NCBI RefSeq assembly: GCF_003990045.1
Contig: NZ_RZGZ01000004.1
Location: forward strand, 124,001 to 188,000
Source: Labedella endophytica
GTDB lineage: Bacteria; Actinomycetota; Actinomycetes; Actinomycetales; Microbacteriaceae
Length of the DNA: 64,000 bases
Reading direction: 5' to 3'
Both the position numbers and the translations under genes were made by a program. Within the stretch, counting starts at the first letter, position 1. Every line of letters starts with the position of its first letter. The notes beneath the pieces are model-generated. The model was not told where the DNA came from. It did not search any database and saw nothing but the letters and a program-made list of their open reading frames with translations. Of this stretch, positions 15,939 through 24,264 are shown in pieces.

Positions 15939-16655
15939 ATGGATTCACCCGTATCCACTCTTCTTCTTCCCGTCGGCATCGTGCTGGGCGCCATCGCCCT
16001 CGTGACGCTGGTGTCGGCCGTCCTCGAGCGTCGTTACGCCCGCTTGGTCGCCCGATCGCCGCGCGTCGAGCGCCTCGTCGAGCTGTTCGCCGAGCCCGCA
16101 CCGGCGGAGGCAGCCCAGTCCGAGCTCCTCGTCGCCCTGGGCACGGCACTCGGCACCCCACCGGATGCGCCGTCCGTCGAATCGAGCGCCCGCACGGTGA
16201 GCGCCGACGCCGTCCGGCGCATCGTCGATCCGAGCATCCCGTCCGTCCACCAGTCGCACCCGTGGCGCCCGACGGTCGTCCCGGAGTTCTCCGCCCAGGT
16301 CCTCGGCTACGACGCCTCGAAGGCGTGGACTCGCGAGGAGAGCGACGGTCTCGTCGCCCTCGTCCACCTGGGGACCGACCTGCGTGCGCTCGCGGCCGAG
16401 ATGCGTGTCGACGATCGCGTCCTCGTGGCCGAGCTCGCGCGGCGTCTTTACGGGGCGGTCGACCCGGTGGTCGACCCGACCTGCCCACGCACCGGTCGAC
16501 CGTGGAGAGCATCCGAGTTGTCCGGCGCCGAGTCTGTCGTGCACGGAGCCTGCCTCTCCGAGACCGCCGCCCGCCTCGGCCGAGACCAACTCGACGTGGT
16601 CTCCCGTCTCATCCGCGACGGCCGTCGGACGGCCACCGCGACGACGGCATGGTGA
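15939..16655 (+). CDS. membrane-anchored protein of unknown family, paralogue of 16649
   Basis: A 238-aa protein with one N-terminal membrane helix (residues 8-28), a variable linker, and a C-terminal domain. The domain reads AWTREESDGLVALVHLGTDL, LAAEMRVDD, ELARRLYGAVDPVVDPT, R.GRPW, then AARLGRDQLDVVSRLIRDG. It has the look of two small HTH- or SANT-like units around a DPVVDP hinge. The downstream overlapping gene encodes the same plan. RBS GAGAGAGG precedes the ATG. Confidence 0.65.
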   Translation: MDSPVSTLLLPVGIVLGAIALVTLVSAVLERRYARLVARSPRVERLVELFAEPAPAEAAQSELLVALGTALGTPPDAPSVESSARTVSADAVRRIVDPSIPSVHQSHPWRPTVVPEFSAQVLGYDASKAWTREESDGLVALVHLGTDLRALAAEMRVDDRVLVAELARRLYGAVDPVVDPTCPRTGRPWRASELSGAESVVHGACLSETAARLGRDQLDVVSRLIRDGRRTATATTAW

Positions 16656-17482
16656 CGGGCGTGGACGCTTTCAGCGCACTGGGCTTCGACGCGAGCGCCG
16701 CCGAGGTGCTCTCCGTCCTCGTCATCCTGGGGGCCGCGTCCCTCGTCGTGGCCATTGCGCTCGTGATCGCCCAGCGGTTCGAACGGCGCTCCGTCGCGGC
16801 AGACCGATCCCTCGCGGGTGAGCGGCTCGCCGGACCGGACGAGCGGACCGCCGCCCGGACCGGGACGGACACGTTCGGGCGGGATGATGCCGCAGAGGAG
16901 AACGGCGCGCTCGCTCACGGGGCGTTCGTCGTCGCGCTGTCGGGCGCCGGCGTCGATCGGGGGACGACCGGGAGGACGCGACCGGTTCGCCACGGGTCGC
17001 TCATCGTGATCGACGACGACCTCATGCCCGCGACCGACGTCGTGCCGTGGCAGCTGTCGTCGTCCGACTGGGCGCAGGCCGACAGCGACGAGATGGTCGA
17101 GCTGCTGTCCACCGGTTTCCGCGTGGACGAGCTCGCGGCCGAGTTCGGAGTCGAGAGCTGCTCCGTCCTCGTGGAGCTCGCCCGTCGGGTCTTCGGCGCC
17201 CTCGAGCCCGTCCTGGATCCGAGCGCTCGCCGCTTCGGTCAGCCGTGGACCGAGACCGAGCAGCGCACGCTGCTATCGGCCGCATCGGCGGGCCTCGGGA
17301 TACCCGACATCGCCAGACAGCTGGGGCGCGATCAGCTGTCGACGGTCTCGCGACTGCTCGAGCTCGCGGCCGACGAGCGGGAGAAGCGACGACTGGCCCG
17401 GCGCGGCCAGGGTGCCGTGGCGCTCGCCGGCGTGACCCAAGCCGGTCCGGCGCAGCCGCGCGAGGTGGCGATCCACCGCTAG
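16649..17482 (+). CDS. membrane-anchored protein of unknown family, paralogue of 15939
   Basis: A 277-aa protein starting MVTGVDAFSAL, overlapping the previous stop by 7 bp (ATGGTGA), so translation is probably coupled. One helix (residues 20-40), a charged linker, then the same C-terminal domain: DEMVELLSTGFRVDELAAEF, ELARRVFGALEPVLDPS, RRFGQPW, DIARQLGRDQLSTVSRLLEL. The conserved LGRDQL..VSRL segment looks like a recognition helix. Likely forms a pair with its neighbour at the membrane; no known family name. Confidence 0.65.
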   Translation: MVTGVDAFSALGFDASAAEVLSVLVILGAASLVVAIALVIAQRFERRSVAADRSLAGERLAGPDERTAARTGTDTFGRDDAAEENGALAHGAFVVALSGAGVDRGTTGRTRPVRHGSLIVIDDDLMPATDVVPWQLSSSDWAQADSDEMVELLSTGFRVDELAAEFGVESCSVLVELARRVFGALEPVLDPSARRFGQPWTETEQRTLLSAASAGLGIPDIARQLGRDQLSTVSRLLELAADEREKRRLARRGQGAVALAGVTQAGPAQPREVAIHR

Positions 17483-17711
17483 GAGCGGCGTGGGGTGGGG
17501 TGTTCGTGCGGTCCGCGGGCGGAGGGGGACCGGCGGACCGCGCGGTCGCGCCGGGCCACCGGGACGGCCGGGGCCGTCCCGACCTCGCGCCTGCCGTCCG
17601 GCGATCCGGGTTACCCTGGACGTACGTGCCCGCGCACGCTCGACGCCCCACGGGCGCGCGTCGAGTCGCCGCACGTGCCACCCCACCCCGCTTTCTCGCC
17701 GAAGGATCGTC

Positions 17712-18257
17712 ATGTCCAGTTCCACCCCCGGCATTTGTGCCATCTGCCGTCAGACCGTGGATGTCGCCGAGGGCCGTGTCCTCGACCACCGCCGTCAGGG
17801 CACGATGTGCCGCGGATCGGGACTCGCTCCGCGCGTGGCCGCTCCGGCGAAGCGCCAGGCGAAGCGGTCCACCTCCTCCACATCGACGCCGCGCGAACCC
17901 GCGACGCCTCGCGTGAAGAAGCCCGCGCAGGCGGCGCTCAACCTCAGCGACGCGTCGACGATGCGGTGCCCGGTGTGCCGCGAGCTCGTGGGCACCTCGT
18001 CGACCGGCGGTCTCACGCTCCTGGCCGGCCACACCGTGCGCGGAATGCAGTGCGCCGGTGGTGGCCGCCAGGTGGGTCGGCGCACCGTCGGGGCGATGTG
18101 TCCGTCGTGCGGCGAGCTGCACGACGCGCAGATCAACGAGTCCGGCGGCCGGATGACGCGTCACGCCGTGGGCGGTTCGGCGTGCGACGGCTCCGGCGCC
18201 GCGCTCGGCGAGGACGAGCTCGGTCGAGTGTTCGCAGCGGAGGCCGCCGCGCGCTGA
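17712..18257 (+). CDS. small protein with three CxxC zinc-ribbon-like motifs
   Basis: A 181-aa protein starting MSSSTPGICAICRQTVDV. Three repeated modules: CAIC...HRRQGTMCRGSG, CPVC...GHTVRGMQCAGGG, CPSC...HAVGGSACDGSG. Each has a CxxC, then about 25-30 residues later an H and a Cys followed by a small Gly-rich loop, a plausible Cys3-His zinc site. The linker between modules 1 and 2 is Lys/Ser/Pro-rich. RBS GAAGGA sits 5 nt before the ATG. No family recognised; a nucleic-acid or protein-binding role is a guess. Confidence 0.65.
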   Translation: MSSSTPGICAICRQTVDVAEGRVLDHRRQGTMCRGSGLAPRVAAPAKRQAKRSTSSTSTPREPATPRVKKPAQAALNLSDASTMRCPVCRELVGTSSTGGLTLLAGHTVRGMQCAGGGRQVGRRTVGAMCPSCGELHDAQINESGGRMTRHAVGGSACDGSGAALGEDELGRVFAAEAAAR

Positions 18258-18280
18258 CCCGCGCGCGACGGGGTCGTCGG

Positions 18281-19168
18281 ATGGTGGACACGAGCGGGGC
18301 GCAGGCGCACGACGCCGAGCCGGTCGCTGTGCCCGCGCGCGGCGACCGACGGCAGCTGCTGCGCTCCGATTGCGCGTCCTGTTTCGGCCTGTGCTGCGTC
18401 GCGCTGTCGTTCTCGCGGTCGTCGGACTTCGCGATCGACAAGGACGCGGGCGAGCCGTGCGTGAACCTGCAGGAGGACTTCGGGTGCGGCATCCACGCGC
18501 GCCTGCGGTCGAGCGGGTTCCGCGGCTGCACCGTGTTCGAGTGCTTCGGCGCCGGGCAGAAGGTGGCACAGGGCACCTTCGATGGCGTGAGCTGGCGTGA
18601 CGACCCGGCCACGCGCGCGTCGATGTTCGCCGTGTTCCCGGTGATGCGGGAGGTGCACGAACTGCTCTGGTACCTGAACGAGGCCGTCGCGCTGTCGACG
18701 GGCCCGGCTCATGCGGCGCTGGGCGTTGAGGTGCTCGACGTGCTCGAACGGACGGAGCGCATCGCCGACGGAGCGCCCGAGGAGATCCTCGCGGCGGACG
18801 TGCACTCCCACCGCGACGCGGTCGTCGAGCTCCTCGGGCGGGTGAGCGCAGCGGTGCGCGCCTCCTCGCCGAGTGGGAAGCGGATCAAGAGGGTCGGCCC
18901 GCGGGCGGACCTCATGGGTGCGCGGCTGGCCGGCACCGACCTCCGGGGAGTGAACCTGCGCGGCAGCTACCTGATCGCGGCCGACCTCCACGGCGCGGAT
19001 CTGCGGTCCGCGGATCTCATCGGGGCGGATCTGCGCGACACCGACGTGCGAGGTGCCGATCTCTCGACCGCCCTCTTCGTGACGCAGCCGCAGCTGACCG
19101 CGGCGATGGGTGACGCGGCGACGCTCATCCCCCCGATCCTCGAGCGACCGGCACACTGGGCGGCGTGA
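18281..19168 (+). CDS. pentapeptide-repeat protein with N-terminal Cys cluster
   Basis: About 295 aa. Residues 28-90 are Cys-rich (SDCASCFGLCCVAL, EPCVNLQEDFGCGIH, FRGCTVFECFG), resembling a YkgJ-type cluster. Residues 205-270 are pentapeptide repeats of the A(D/N)LxG form: DLMGARLAGTDLRGVNLRGS, DLHGADLRSADLIGADLRDT, DVRGADLSTAL. These build a right-handed beta helix. 23 bp after the CxxC-protein gene. The 3' end overlaps the convergent BTAD gene by 44 bp. Confidence 0.85.
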   Translation: MVDTSGAQAHDAEPVAVPARGDRRQLLRSDCASCFGLCCVALSFSRSSDFAIDKDAGEPCVNLQEDFGCGIHARLRSSGFRGCTVFECFGAGQKVAQGTFDGVSWRDDPATRASMFAVFPVMREVHELLWYLNEAVALSTGPAHAALGVEVLDVLERTERIADGAPEEILAADVHSHRDAVVELLGRVSAAVRASSPSGKRIKRVGPRADLMGARLAGTDLRGVNLRGSYLIAADLHGADLRSADLIGADLRDTDVRGADLSTALFVTQPQLTAAMGDAATLIPPILERPAHWAA

Positions 19169-21062
19169 GGTTCGTCGCCGCGTCCGCCCCCGCGGACCCG
19201 GCCACCGGGGTGAGGCGGTCGAGCACGGCGGCGATCGGGCCCAGGTCGATGACGGCGCTTCCGGCCGCGCGCTCGCCGCGGGCGGGAGCGAGGGCCTGCA
19301 CGCAGCGCCGGGCCGCCTCCGCATCGTCGAGGTCGATCGCGGCCTCGGCGAGCAGGCACCAGAGCACCTCGAGGAGGAGACCCTTCGGCGGGTCGGGCGC
19401 CTCCCGTAGTGCCGAGAGCGCCTCCTGGCGCCGACCCGAGTGCGCCAGCAGCAGGGGCTGCACCCACGGCGCGTAGGATCCGGGGTCGACCGGTGGGAGT
19501 GCACGTCCCGAGCGGAGCGCGCGGGTGACGTCGTCGAGGGCCTCGATCCCCTCCTCGAACCCGGGCATCCGCCCGGTGGGCGGGGGGCGCGTCGCGGCGC
19601 CCTCGAACGTCCACCGGAACCACCCCGTGAAGACGGATGCCAAGGTGCGCTCGTGCAGCCCCGCGAGCGCGTCGATCGCATCGGCATGGCGGCGAGCCTG
19701 CGCGATGTCGTCGAGCGCGCAGCTCGCCTGCAGCTGGATGAAGAGCCCGGTGATCTCCCACGTGATGCCGGCGGACTGCGCACCCGCGTGGGTGATGTCG
19801 GAGCCCAGGTCGCTGCGTTCCACCGCCAGTCCGGTGCGCCAGAAGGTCTGCATGGCGAGCGAACTCTGGGCGAGGCACTGAAGGAGGGGGTCCTCGACGA
19901 TCAACGAGAGGGACTCCGCCTCCTGGGCTTCCTCCCGTCGGTCCGCCGTGCCGCGCGACTCCATCGCGATCGTGGCGAGCAGCCGTGCCCGCACCCGATC
20001 GGGTGCGTCGGGTGGCAACCGGTCGAGGGCCCGTTCCGCGGCGGCGACGATCCGGGCCGCGTGCTCCTCGTCGTCGGAGCGCGTCCAGATGCCCGGGGCC
20101 TCGAAGGAGCCCGTGACCTGTGCGACGAGCAGAGGGTCGCCGAGCTCCTCCGCCGCGTCGATGGCCGAGAGTCGCTGCACGCGCGCCACGGCGATGTCAC
20201 CGGACACGGCGATGCTCGTGAGCACGGGGCCCGAGGACTCGAGCTGCGCGCGAGTGCTCGATCGCGCGAGGGCATCGGCCGTGGACCGCAGCGCCGGGTC
20301 GGCGTCGAGCGAGGGGTCCTGGATGCTCAAGCGATGGAAGAGCGTCTCGACGGCCGAGCTCGCGTCGATCCCGAATGCGCGCTCGAGCCGCTCCCGGGCC
20401 TCCGACAGCACGCGGAAGGCCTGGGTCGTTCGGCCGTCGCGGTGGAGGGCGAGAGCGAGGAGTCGCCAGGCCTCCTCGTTCCACGGCTGCTCGACGAGGA
20501 AACCGTCGAGCAGGGGGACCGCCGTGTCGGGACGGCCCCTGGCGATGCGCGCCTCCGCGAGCTGCTCGACCATGCGCGTGCGGAGGGACGCGATGTTCGC
20601 GCGAGCCGGGGCGGCCCACGCACGATCGGCGAACTCCTCGAACGCCGATCCGCGCCACTCGAGGAGGGCCTCGGTGAGGAGATCGTCGGCCCGGTCGGGC
20701 GGCTGCGCCGACGCCGCCGACGGTGCGTGGCCGACGCTCCACGCGTCGACGGCGCGCTCCGGGACGCGGAACGCGTAACCGTCGACCACGGTTACGAGCT
20801 CGGAGGGAGGCGCGCCTGCAGCCCGATCGGGCTCCAGAGCCCGTCGAAGCTCGCCCACGAACGTGCGGACGGCCCCCACCGCTCCGGGTGGCGGGTCGCC
20901 GTCCCACAGGTCGTCGATGAGGGCGTTCGTCGACACGACGCGGCCGTGCGCCGCGACGAGGATGCCGAGCAGCTCCCGTAGCCGCGGCTTCGTGATGGGC
21001 AGGGCGCGCCCGCCGCGTTCTGCCTCGATGGGGCCGAGGATGCGGATGCGGAGGTCGCTCAT
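19125..21062 (-). CDS. BTAD-domain (SARP-type) transcriptional regulator
   Basis: About 645 aa. Residues 1-90 are an OmpR-like winged helix (IRILGPIEAERGGRALPITK, RLRELLGILVAAHGRVVST, LIDDLWDGDPPPGAV). Residues 95-240 are the BTAD tetratricopeptide region (FADRAWAAPARANIASLRTR, NEEAWRLLALALHRDGRTTQ). The remainder is helical, TPR-like. It is divergent from an alpha/beta hydrolase, and a pair of 11-bp direct repeats lies between them, the arrangement used by SARP activators. Confidence 0.85.
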   Translation of the reverse strand: MSDLRIRILGPIEAERGGRALPITKPRLRELLGILVAAHGRVVSTNALIDDLWDGDPPPGAVGAVRTFVGELRRALEPDRAAGAPPSELVTVVDGYAFRVPERAVDAWSVGHAPSAASAQPPDRADDLLTEALLEWRGSAFEEFADRAWAAPARANIASLRTRMVEQLAEARIARGRPDTAVPLLDGFLVEQPWNEEAWRLLALALHRDGRTTQAFRVLSEARERLERAFGIDASSAVETLFHRLSIQDPSLDADPALRSTADALARSSTRAQLESSGPVLTSIAVSGDIAVARVQRLSAIDAAEELGDPLLVAQVTGSFEAPGIWTRSDDEEHAARIVAAAERALDRLPPDAPDRVRARLLATIAMESRGTADRREEAQEAESLSLIVEDPLLQCLAQSSLAMQTFWRTGLAVERSDLGSDITHAGAQSAGITWEITGLFIQLQASCALDDIAQARRHADAIDALAGLHERTLASVFTGWFRWTFEGAATRPPPTGRMPGFEEGIEALDDVTRALRSGRALPPVDPGSYAPWVQPLLLAHSGRRQEALSALREAPDPPKGLLLEVLWCLLAEAAIDLDDAEAARRCVQALAPARGERAAGSAVIDLGPIAAVLDRLTPVAGSAGADAATNLTPPSVPVARGSGG

Positions 21063-21089
21063 GCACACACGCTAACCCCTGCCACCGAC

Positions 21090-21111
21090 GCGCTGATCGA
21101 GCGCTGATCGG
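21090..21111. promoter_or_regulatory. SARP-like direct repeat
   Basis: GCGCTGATCGA (21090-21100) is followed immediately by GCGCTGATCGG (21101-21111): two direct repeats with an 11-bp period, the spacing SARP/BTAD regulators recognise on one face of the helix. It lies between the BTAD gene and the hydrolase. Confidence 0.6.
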
Positions 21112-21153
21112 ACCCGTGGAGGGTGGACTCACCTGTGGACGAAAGGACAAGAG

Positions 21154-22077
21154 ATGACCATCACCCTCCCCGGATTCGAGTACCACCGCATCGCCGTGCC
21201 GGCCAGTAGCGAGAGCAGCGGGAGCGGCGAGAGTGGCACAGATGCCGCGCCCGTCGAGCTCAATGTCGCCGTGGCGGGATCCGGCCCCGCCGTCGTGCTC
21301 CTCCACGGCTTCCCGCAGACGCACCTCATGTGGCGTCACGTCGCGGCCGACCTCGCCGCCGACCACACTGTGATCGTGCCGGATCTCCGCGGCTACGGTG
21401 CGAGCGCCAAGCCCGCCGAGGCCGACGAGCACACGTACTCCAAGCGCACGATGGCGGCGGACGTCGTCACGGTGGCTGCAGCCCTCGGCCACGACCGGTT
21501 CGCGCTCGCCGGCCACGACCGCGGTGCCCTCGTCGCGATGCGCGCCGCCCTCGATCACCCCACCACCGTCACCCACCTGCTGACGCTCGACGTGCTCCCG
21601 ACGCTCGACATGTGGGAGATCCTCCGCGGCGTGGACGCGAAGGTGGCGTGGCACCTCTATCTCATGGCACAGCCCGTCGGCGTTCCGGAGCCCATGATCG
21701 AGGCGACGGCCGACGCGTTCTTCGCCTCCTTCCTCGACGGCTGGGTGTCGCGGCCGGACGCGATCCCGTCCGAGTACCGGGCGGAGTACCTGCGGGCGTC
21801 GCGCGAGGCGGTGTGGTCGATCGTCGCGGACTACCGCGCGTCAGCCGGCATCGACGTGCGACACGACCGGGAGGACCGCGACGCCGGGCGGACACTGACG
21901 ATGCCGGTGGCCGTGATGCAGCAGGACTGGGGCGCGCAGCTCGGCTACGACGGCGCGGCCCTCTGGGGTGCGTGGGCCCCCGACCTCGACCACCGGATCC
22001 TCGACGCCGGCCACTTCATGGCGGAGGAATCGCCCGCGGTCGTCGCGGCCGCGATCCGCGAGTTGCTGGCCCGGTAG
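21154..22077 (+). CDS. alpha/beta hydrolase, haloacetate dehalogenase/epoxide hydrolase type
   Basis: A 307-aa protein. VVLLHGFPQTHLMWRHVA gives the oxyanion HGFP; AGHDRGALVA gives an Asp nucleophile in the elbow; DAGHFMAEE gives the catalytic His. DLRGYGASAKP and YSKRTMAADVV are typical of fluoroacetate dehalogenases, but epoxide hydrolases share them. A Ser/Gly-rich insert (residues 19-32) is unusual. Divergent from the BTAD regulator and probably its target. Confidence 0.8.
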   Translation: MTITLPGFEYHRIAVPASSESSGSGESGTDAAPVELNVAVAGSGPAVVLLHGFPQTHLMWRHVAADLAADHTVIVPDLRGYGASAKPAEADEHTYSKRTMAADVVTVAAALGHDRFALAGHDRGALVAMRAALDHPTTVTHLLTLDVLPTLDMWEILRGVDAKVAWHLYLMAQPVGVPEPMIEATADAFFASFLDGWVSRPDAIPSEYRAEYLRASREAVWSIVADYRASAGIDVRHDREDRDAGRTLTMPVAVMQQDWGAQLGYDGAALWGAWAPDLDHRILDAGHFMAEESPAVVAAAIRELLAR

Positions 22078-22241
22078 GGCGCCGCGACGGCTCGAAACCG
22101 TTTGCGAGAGCAGATGGATGGGGCGGAAGCAATGCCCCCGTCGATCCGGGCATCAGGACAGGGCCCGGTCGTAGGCTGCGAACATCAGGCCGTCGACGCC
22201 CCGATCGGGCGCCGCGGATCGACCGATCGAAAGGATCTACC

Positions 22242-22724
22242 GTGACTGACACCACTGACGGCACCGCGAAGGTCGCCGAACTCCTCAAGGACTTCCGCTT
22301 CGCCATGTTCACGACCATCGACGAGCAGGGCAAGCTCGTCGCCCACCCCCTCACCGTGCAGGAGCGCGAGTTCGACGGTGACCTCTGGTTCATCATCGGC
22401 CGGAACGCCTCCGCGGTGACGCATCTCGACATCAACCCGAGCGCGGGCGTCTCGCTCTCCTCGAACGATTCGTGGGTGTCGCTCTCCGGCACCGGAGCGG
22501 TCGTCGAGGACACCGCCAAGCTGAAGGACCTCTGGAACCCTGCCGTCGAGGCGTGGTTCCCGGACGGACCCACCGACCCGAACGTGACGCTGCTGAGGTT
22601 CTCCGCCGACAGCGCCGAGTACTGGGACAGCCCCGGCGGAAAGGTCGCCTCGGTCCTGAGCTTCGTGAAGTCGAAGGTCACGGGCGAGGCGCTCGAGGGC
22701 GACAACGCCAAGGTCGACCTCTAG
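22242..22724 (+). CDS. pyridoxamine 5'-phosphate oxidase-like protein (general stress type)
   Basis: A 160-aa flavin-binding split-barrel protein: FRFAMFTTIDEQGKLVAHPL, LWFIIGRNASAVTHLDINP, GVSLSSNDSWVSLSGTGAVV, NPAVEAWFPDGPTDPNVTLL. This is the GspB/general stress protein 26 branch of the PNPOx-like family, not the vitamin B6 enzyme. GTG start with AAAGGA 7 nt upstream. Monocistronic. Confidence 0.85.
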   Translation: MTDTTDGTAKVAELLKDFRFAMFTTIDEQGKLVAHPLTVQEREFDGDLWFIIGRNASAVTHLDINPSAGVSLSSNDSWVSLSGTGAVVEDTAKLKDLWNPAVEAWFPDGPTDPNVTLLRFSADSAEYWDSPGGKVASVLSFVKSKVTGEALEGDNAKVDL

Positions 22725-22751
22725 GTCACGAGCGCGGTCTCCCGTATCACG

Positions 22752-22879
22752 CTTCGACAGGCTCAGCGACCGGTTCCCCCGGTTCCTGGGCCTGTCGCGC
22801 GAGTGCGATCGGTCCCTGAGCTTGTCGAAGGGTGGTGACCCGAGACTTCCGCGGCATGGTTCGACAGGCCCAACGACCG
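22752..22879. repeat. cluster of four REP-like units between convergent genes
   Basis: CTTCGACAGGCTCAGCGACC (22752), inverted GGTTCCTGGGCCTGTCG (22781), inverted GGTCCCTGAGCTTGTCGAAG (22811) and forward GGTTCGACAGGCCCAACGAC (22858). The motif TTCGACAGGCTCAG is a dispersed extragenic repeat in many high-GC bacteria. The inverted units can pair, giving a likely bidirectional terminator. Confidence 0.7.
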
Positions 22880-22897
22880 CTCGCGTCTCCCCCGCGC

Positions 22898-23581
22898 TCA
22901 GGCGCGGCGCTCGTGGCGGCGCGGTTTGAGGCGCGTGGGCGCGTCCGTGGCCGGCGGGAACTCGCACATGAACGTGCCCTCGTAGCCGAAGAGGAAACCG
23001 CACACACGATTCCGCACCTCGAGGCGGATGCGGAAGCACTCCGCGGCGTCGTCGTACGACTCCACGAGTTCCGCGTAGCCGCTCGCTATCATGGGAAAGC
23101 GGAACGAGGCCGGCCCCTCGTGGAACCGTTGCACGCCCGATCGGAGTCGGAGCGCACCGTCGGGATCGACGCTCAGGTCCAGGTCGACCGCGAGATGCTG
23201 GTGGGTGCCGAGGTAGTCCACGATCCGGCCGTCGTGGAGGATCATCGTCGCGTCGAATCGTGCGGGACGGCCCGACGGCCTCGCCCGGTATTCGCGGACG
23301 AAGGTGACCGTCTCCCGACCGAACGGATCGCGGTACGGGTAGTTCTCGACGGTGAACGGGACGTTCTCGCCGACCTCCGCGACGAGGATGTTGCGGAGAC
23401 GGCCGAACTGCAGGAACGGCACCGTCCACCACGGCCCGCGGCGGATGCGCGTGATCGTGCCGGACCCCACACACGCGTAGCCCGCATCGAGTCCGACCCC
23501 GAATCGCTTCTGCAGCATCGGGTGCAGGCGTTCGAAGTCGGCACCCATCGCCTGGGCGAACAAGGACGTCGTCGCGGTCAC
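22898..23581 (-). CDS. DUF4166-type protein
   Basis: About 227 aa. FAQAMGADFERLHPMLQKRF, TITRIRRGPWWTVPFLQFGR and the C-terminal GFLFGYEGTFMCEF match the DUF4166 family, often found with saccharopine-dehydrogenase-like or SRPBCC proteins. The GTG start shares a GTGA overlap with the stop of the upstream SRPBCC gene, so the two are translated together. Function unknown. Confidence 0.7.
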   Translation of the reverse strand: MTATTSLFAQAMGADFERLHPMLQKRFGVGLDAGYACVGSGTITRIRRGPWWTVPFLQFGRLRNILVAEVGENVPFTVENYPYRDPFGRETVTFVREYRARPSGRPARFDATMILHDGRIVDYLGTHQHLAVDLDLSVDPDGALRLRSGVQRFHEGPASFRFPMIASGYAELVESYDDAAECFRIRLEVRNRVCGFLFGYEGTFMCEFPPATDAPTRLKPRRHERRA

Positions 23582-24192
23582 GGTGCCTCCAGGCGCGAGA
23601 GTGTCTCGGGGCTGTCGCGCATCGCGTCGCCCCGGGTGGGGTGGGTTCGGATGCAGCGGGACGCACGCGGCCGGTCCGTCCGCCAGACGACGAGGGCCGA
23701 GAGAGGCGGCCAGCGTTCCGGTTCCACGCCGGTCTCGGCCCAGATCCGCAATCGGTCGAAGCTCCACGCCGTCATCCATCCGACGGCTTTCCGCAGGACG
23801 AGTCGATCGAGCGTGGATCCCCACCCGGGTTCGTAGTCGAAGCCCGTCACGAAGCGCGTCCCGCCGTCGACGGGCGTGTAGCGCCAGTATCCGCGCCCCT
23901 CGCCGAGCGGGGAGAGGCGGTCGTCCGTGTCGAAGCGGAGGGCGGAGGTGCGGGTGCCGTCCGCCGCTTCGCGCTCGCCGAGCGACGTCCCGGTGCCGAC
24001 GATCGTGTGCAGAAGGAGACTCCGCTCGTACCGGAAGCGGTACCCGCCGGACTCCAGACGCTCGGGCAGCGGTTCGATGCGACTGAAGCGCAGGTCCCAT
24101 CGCGCGTGAAGGATCGGGTCCTGCGTCAACTCCCACACGCGCTCGATCGGCGCGCGGATGGTCGTCTCCACGTACACCGGCGACCGACCCAT
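23578..24192 (-). CDS. SRPBCC-family protein
   Basis: About 204 aa starting MGRSPVYVETTIRAPIERVW, the characteristic first strand and helix of START/SRPBCC folds (polyketide cyclase-like). Later TPVDGGTRFVTGFDYEPGWG fits the buried beta sheet. Eleven further upstream codons are open but lack a good ribosome site. First gene of a two-gene unit with the DUF4166 gene. Probably binds a hydrophobic ligand. Confidence 0.75.
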   Translation of the reverse strand: MGRSPVYVETTIRAPIERVWELTQDPILHARWDLRFSRIEPLPERLESGGYRFRYERSLLLHTIVGTGTSLGEREAADGTRTSALRFDTDDRLSPLGEGRGYWRYTPVDGGTRFVTGFDYEPGWGSTLDRLVLRKAVGWMTAWSFDRLRIWAETGVEPERWPPLSALVVWRTDRPRASRCIRTHPTRGDAMRDSPETLSRLEAP

Positions 24193-24264
24193 GGCATCAG
24201 CATGCCGTACGCGCCGCGGTCGCACCTCGCCAAACGCCTCATGTGGTGTGTAGCGAACAGTGCG

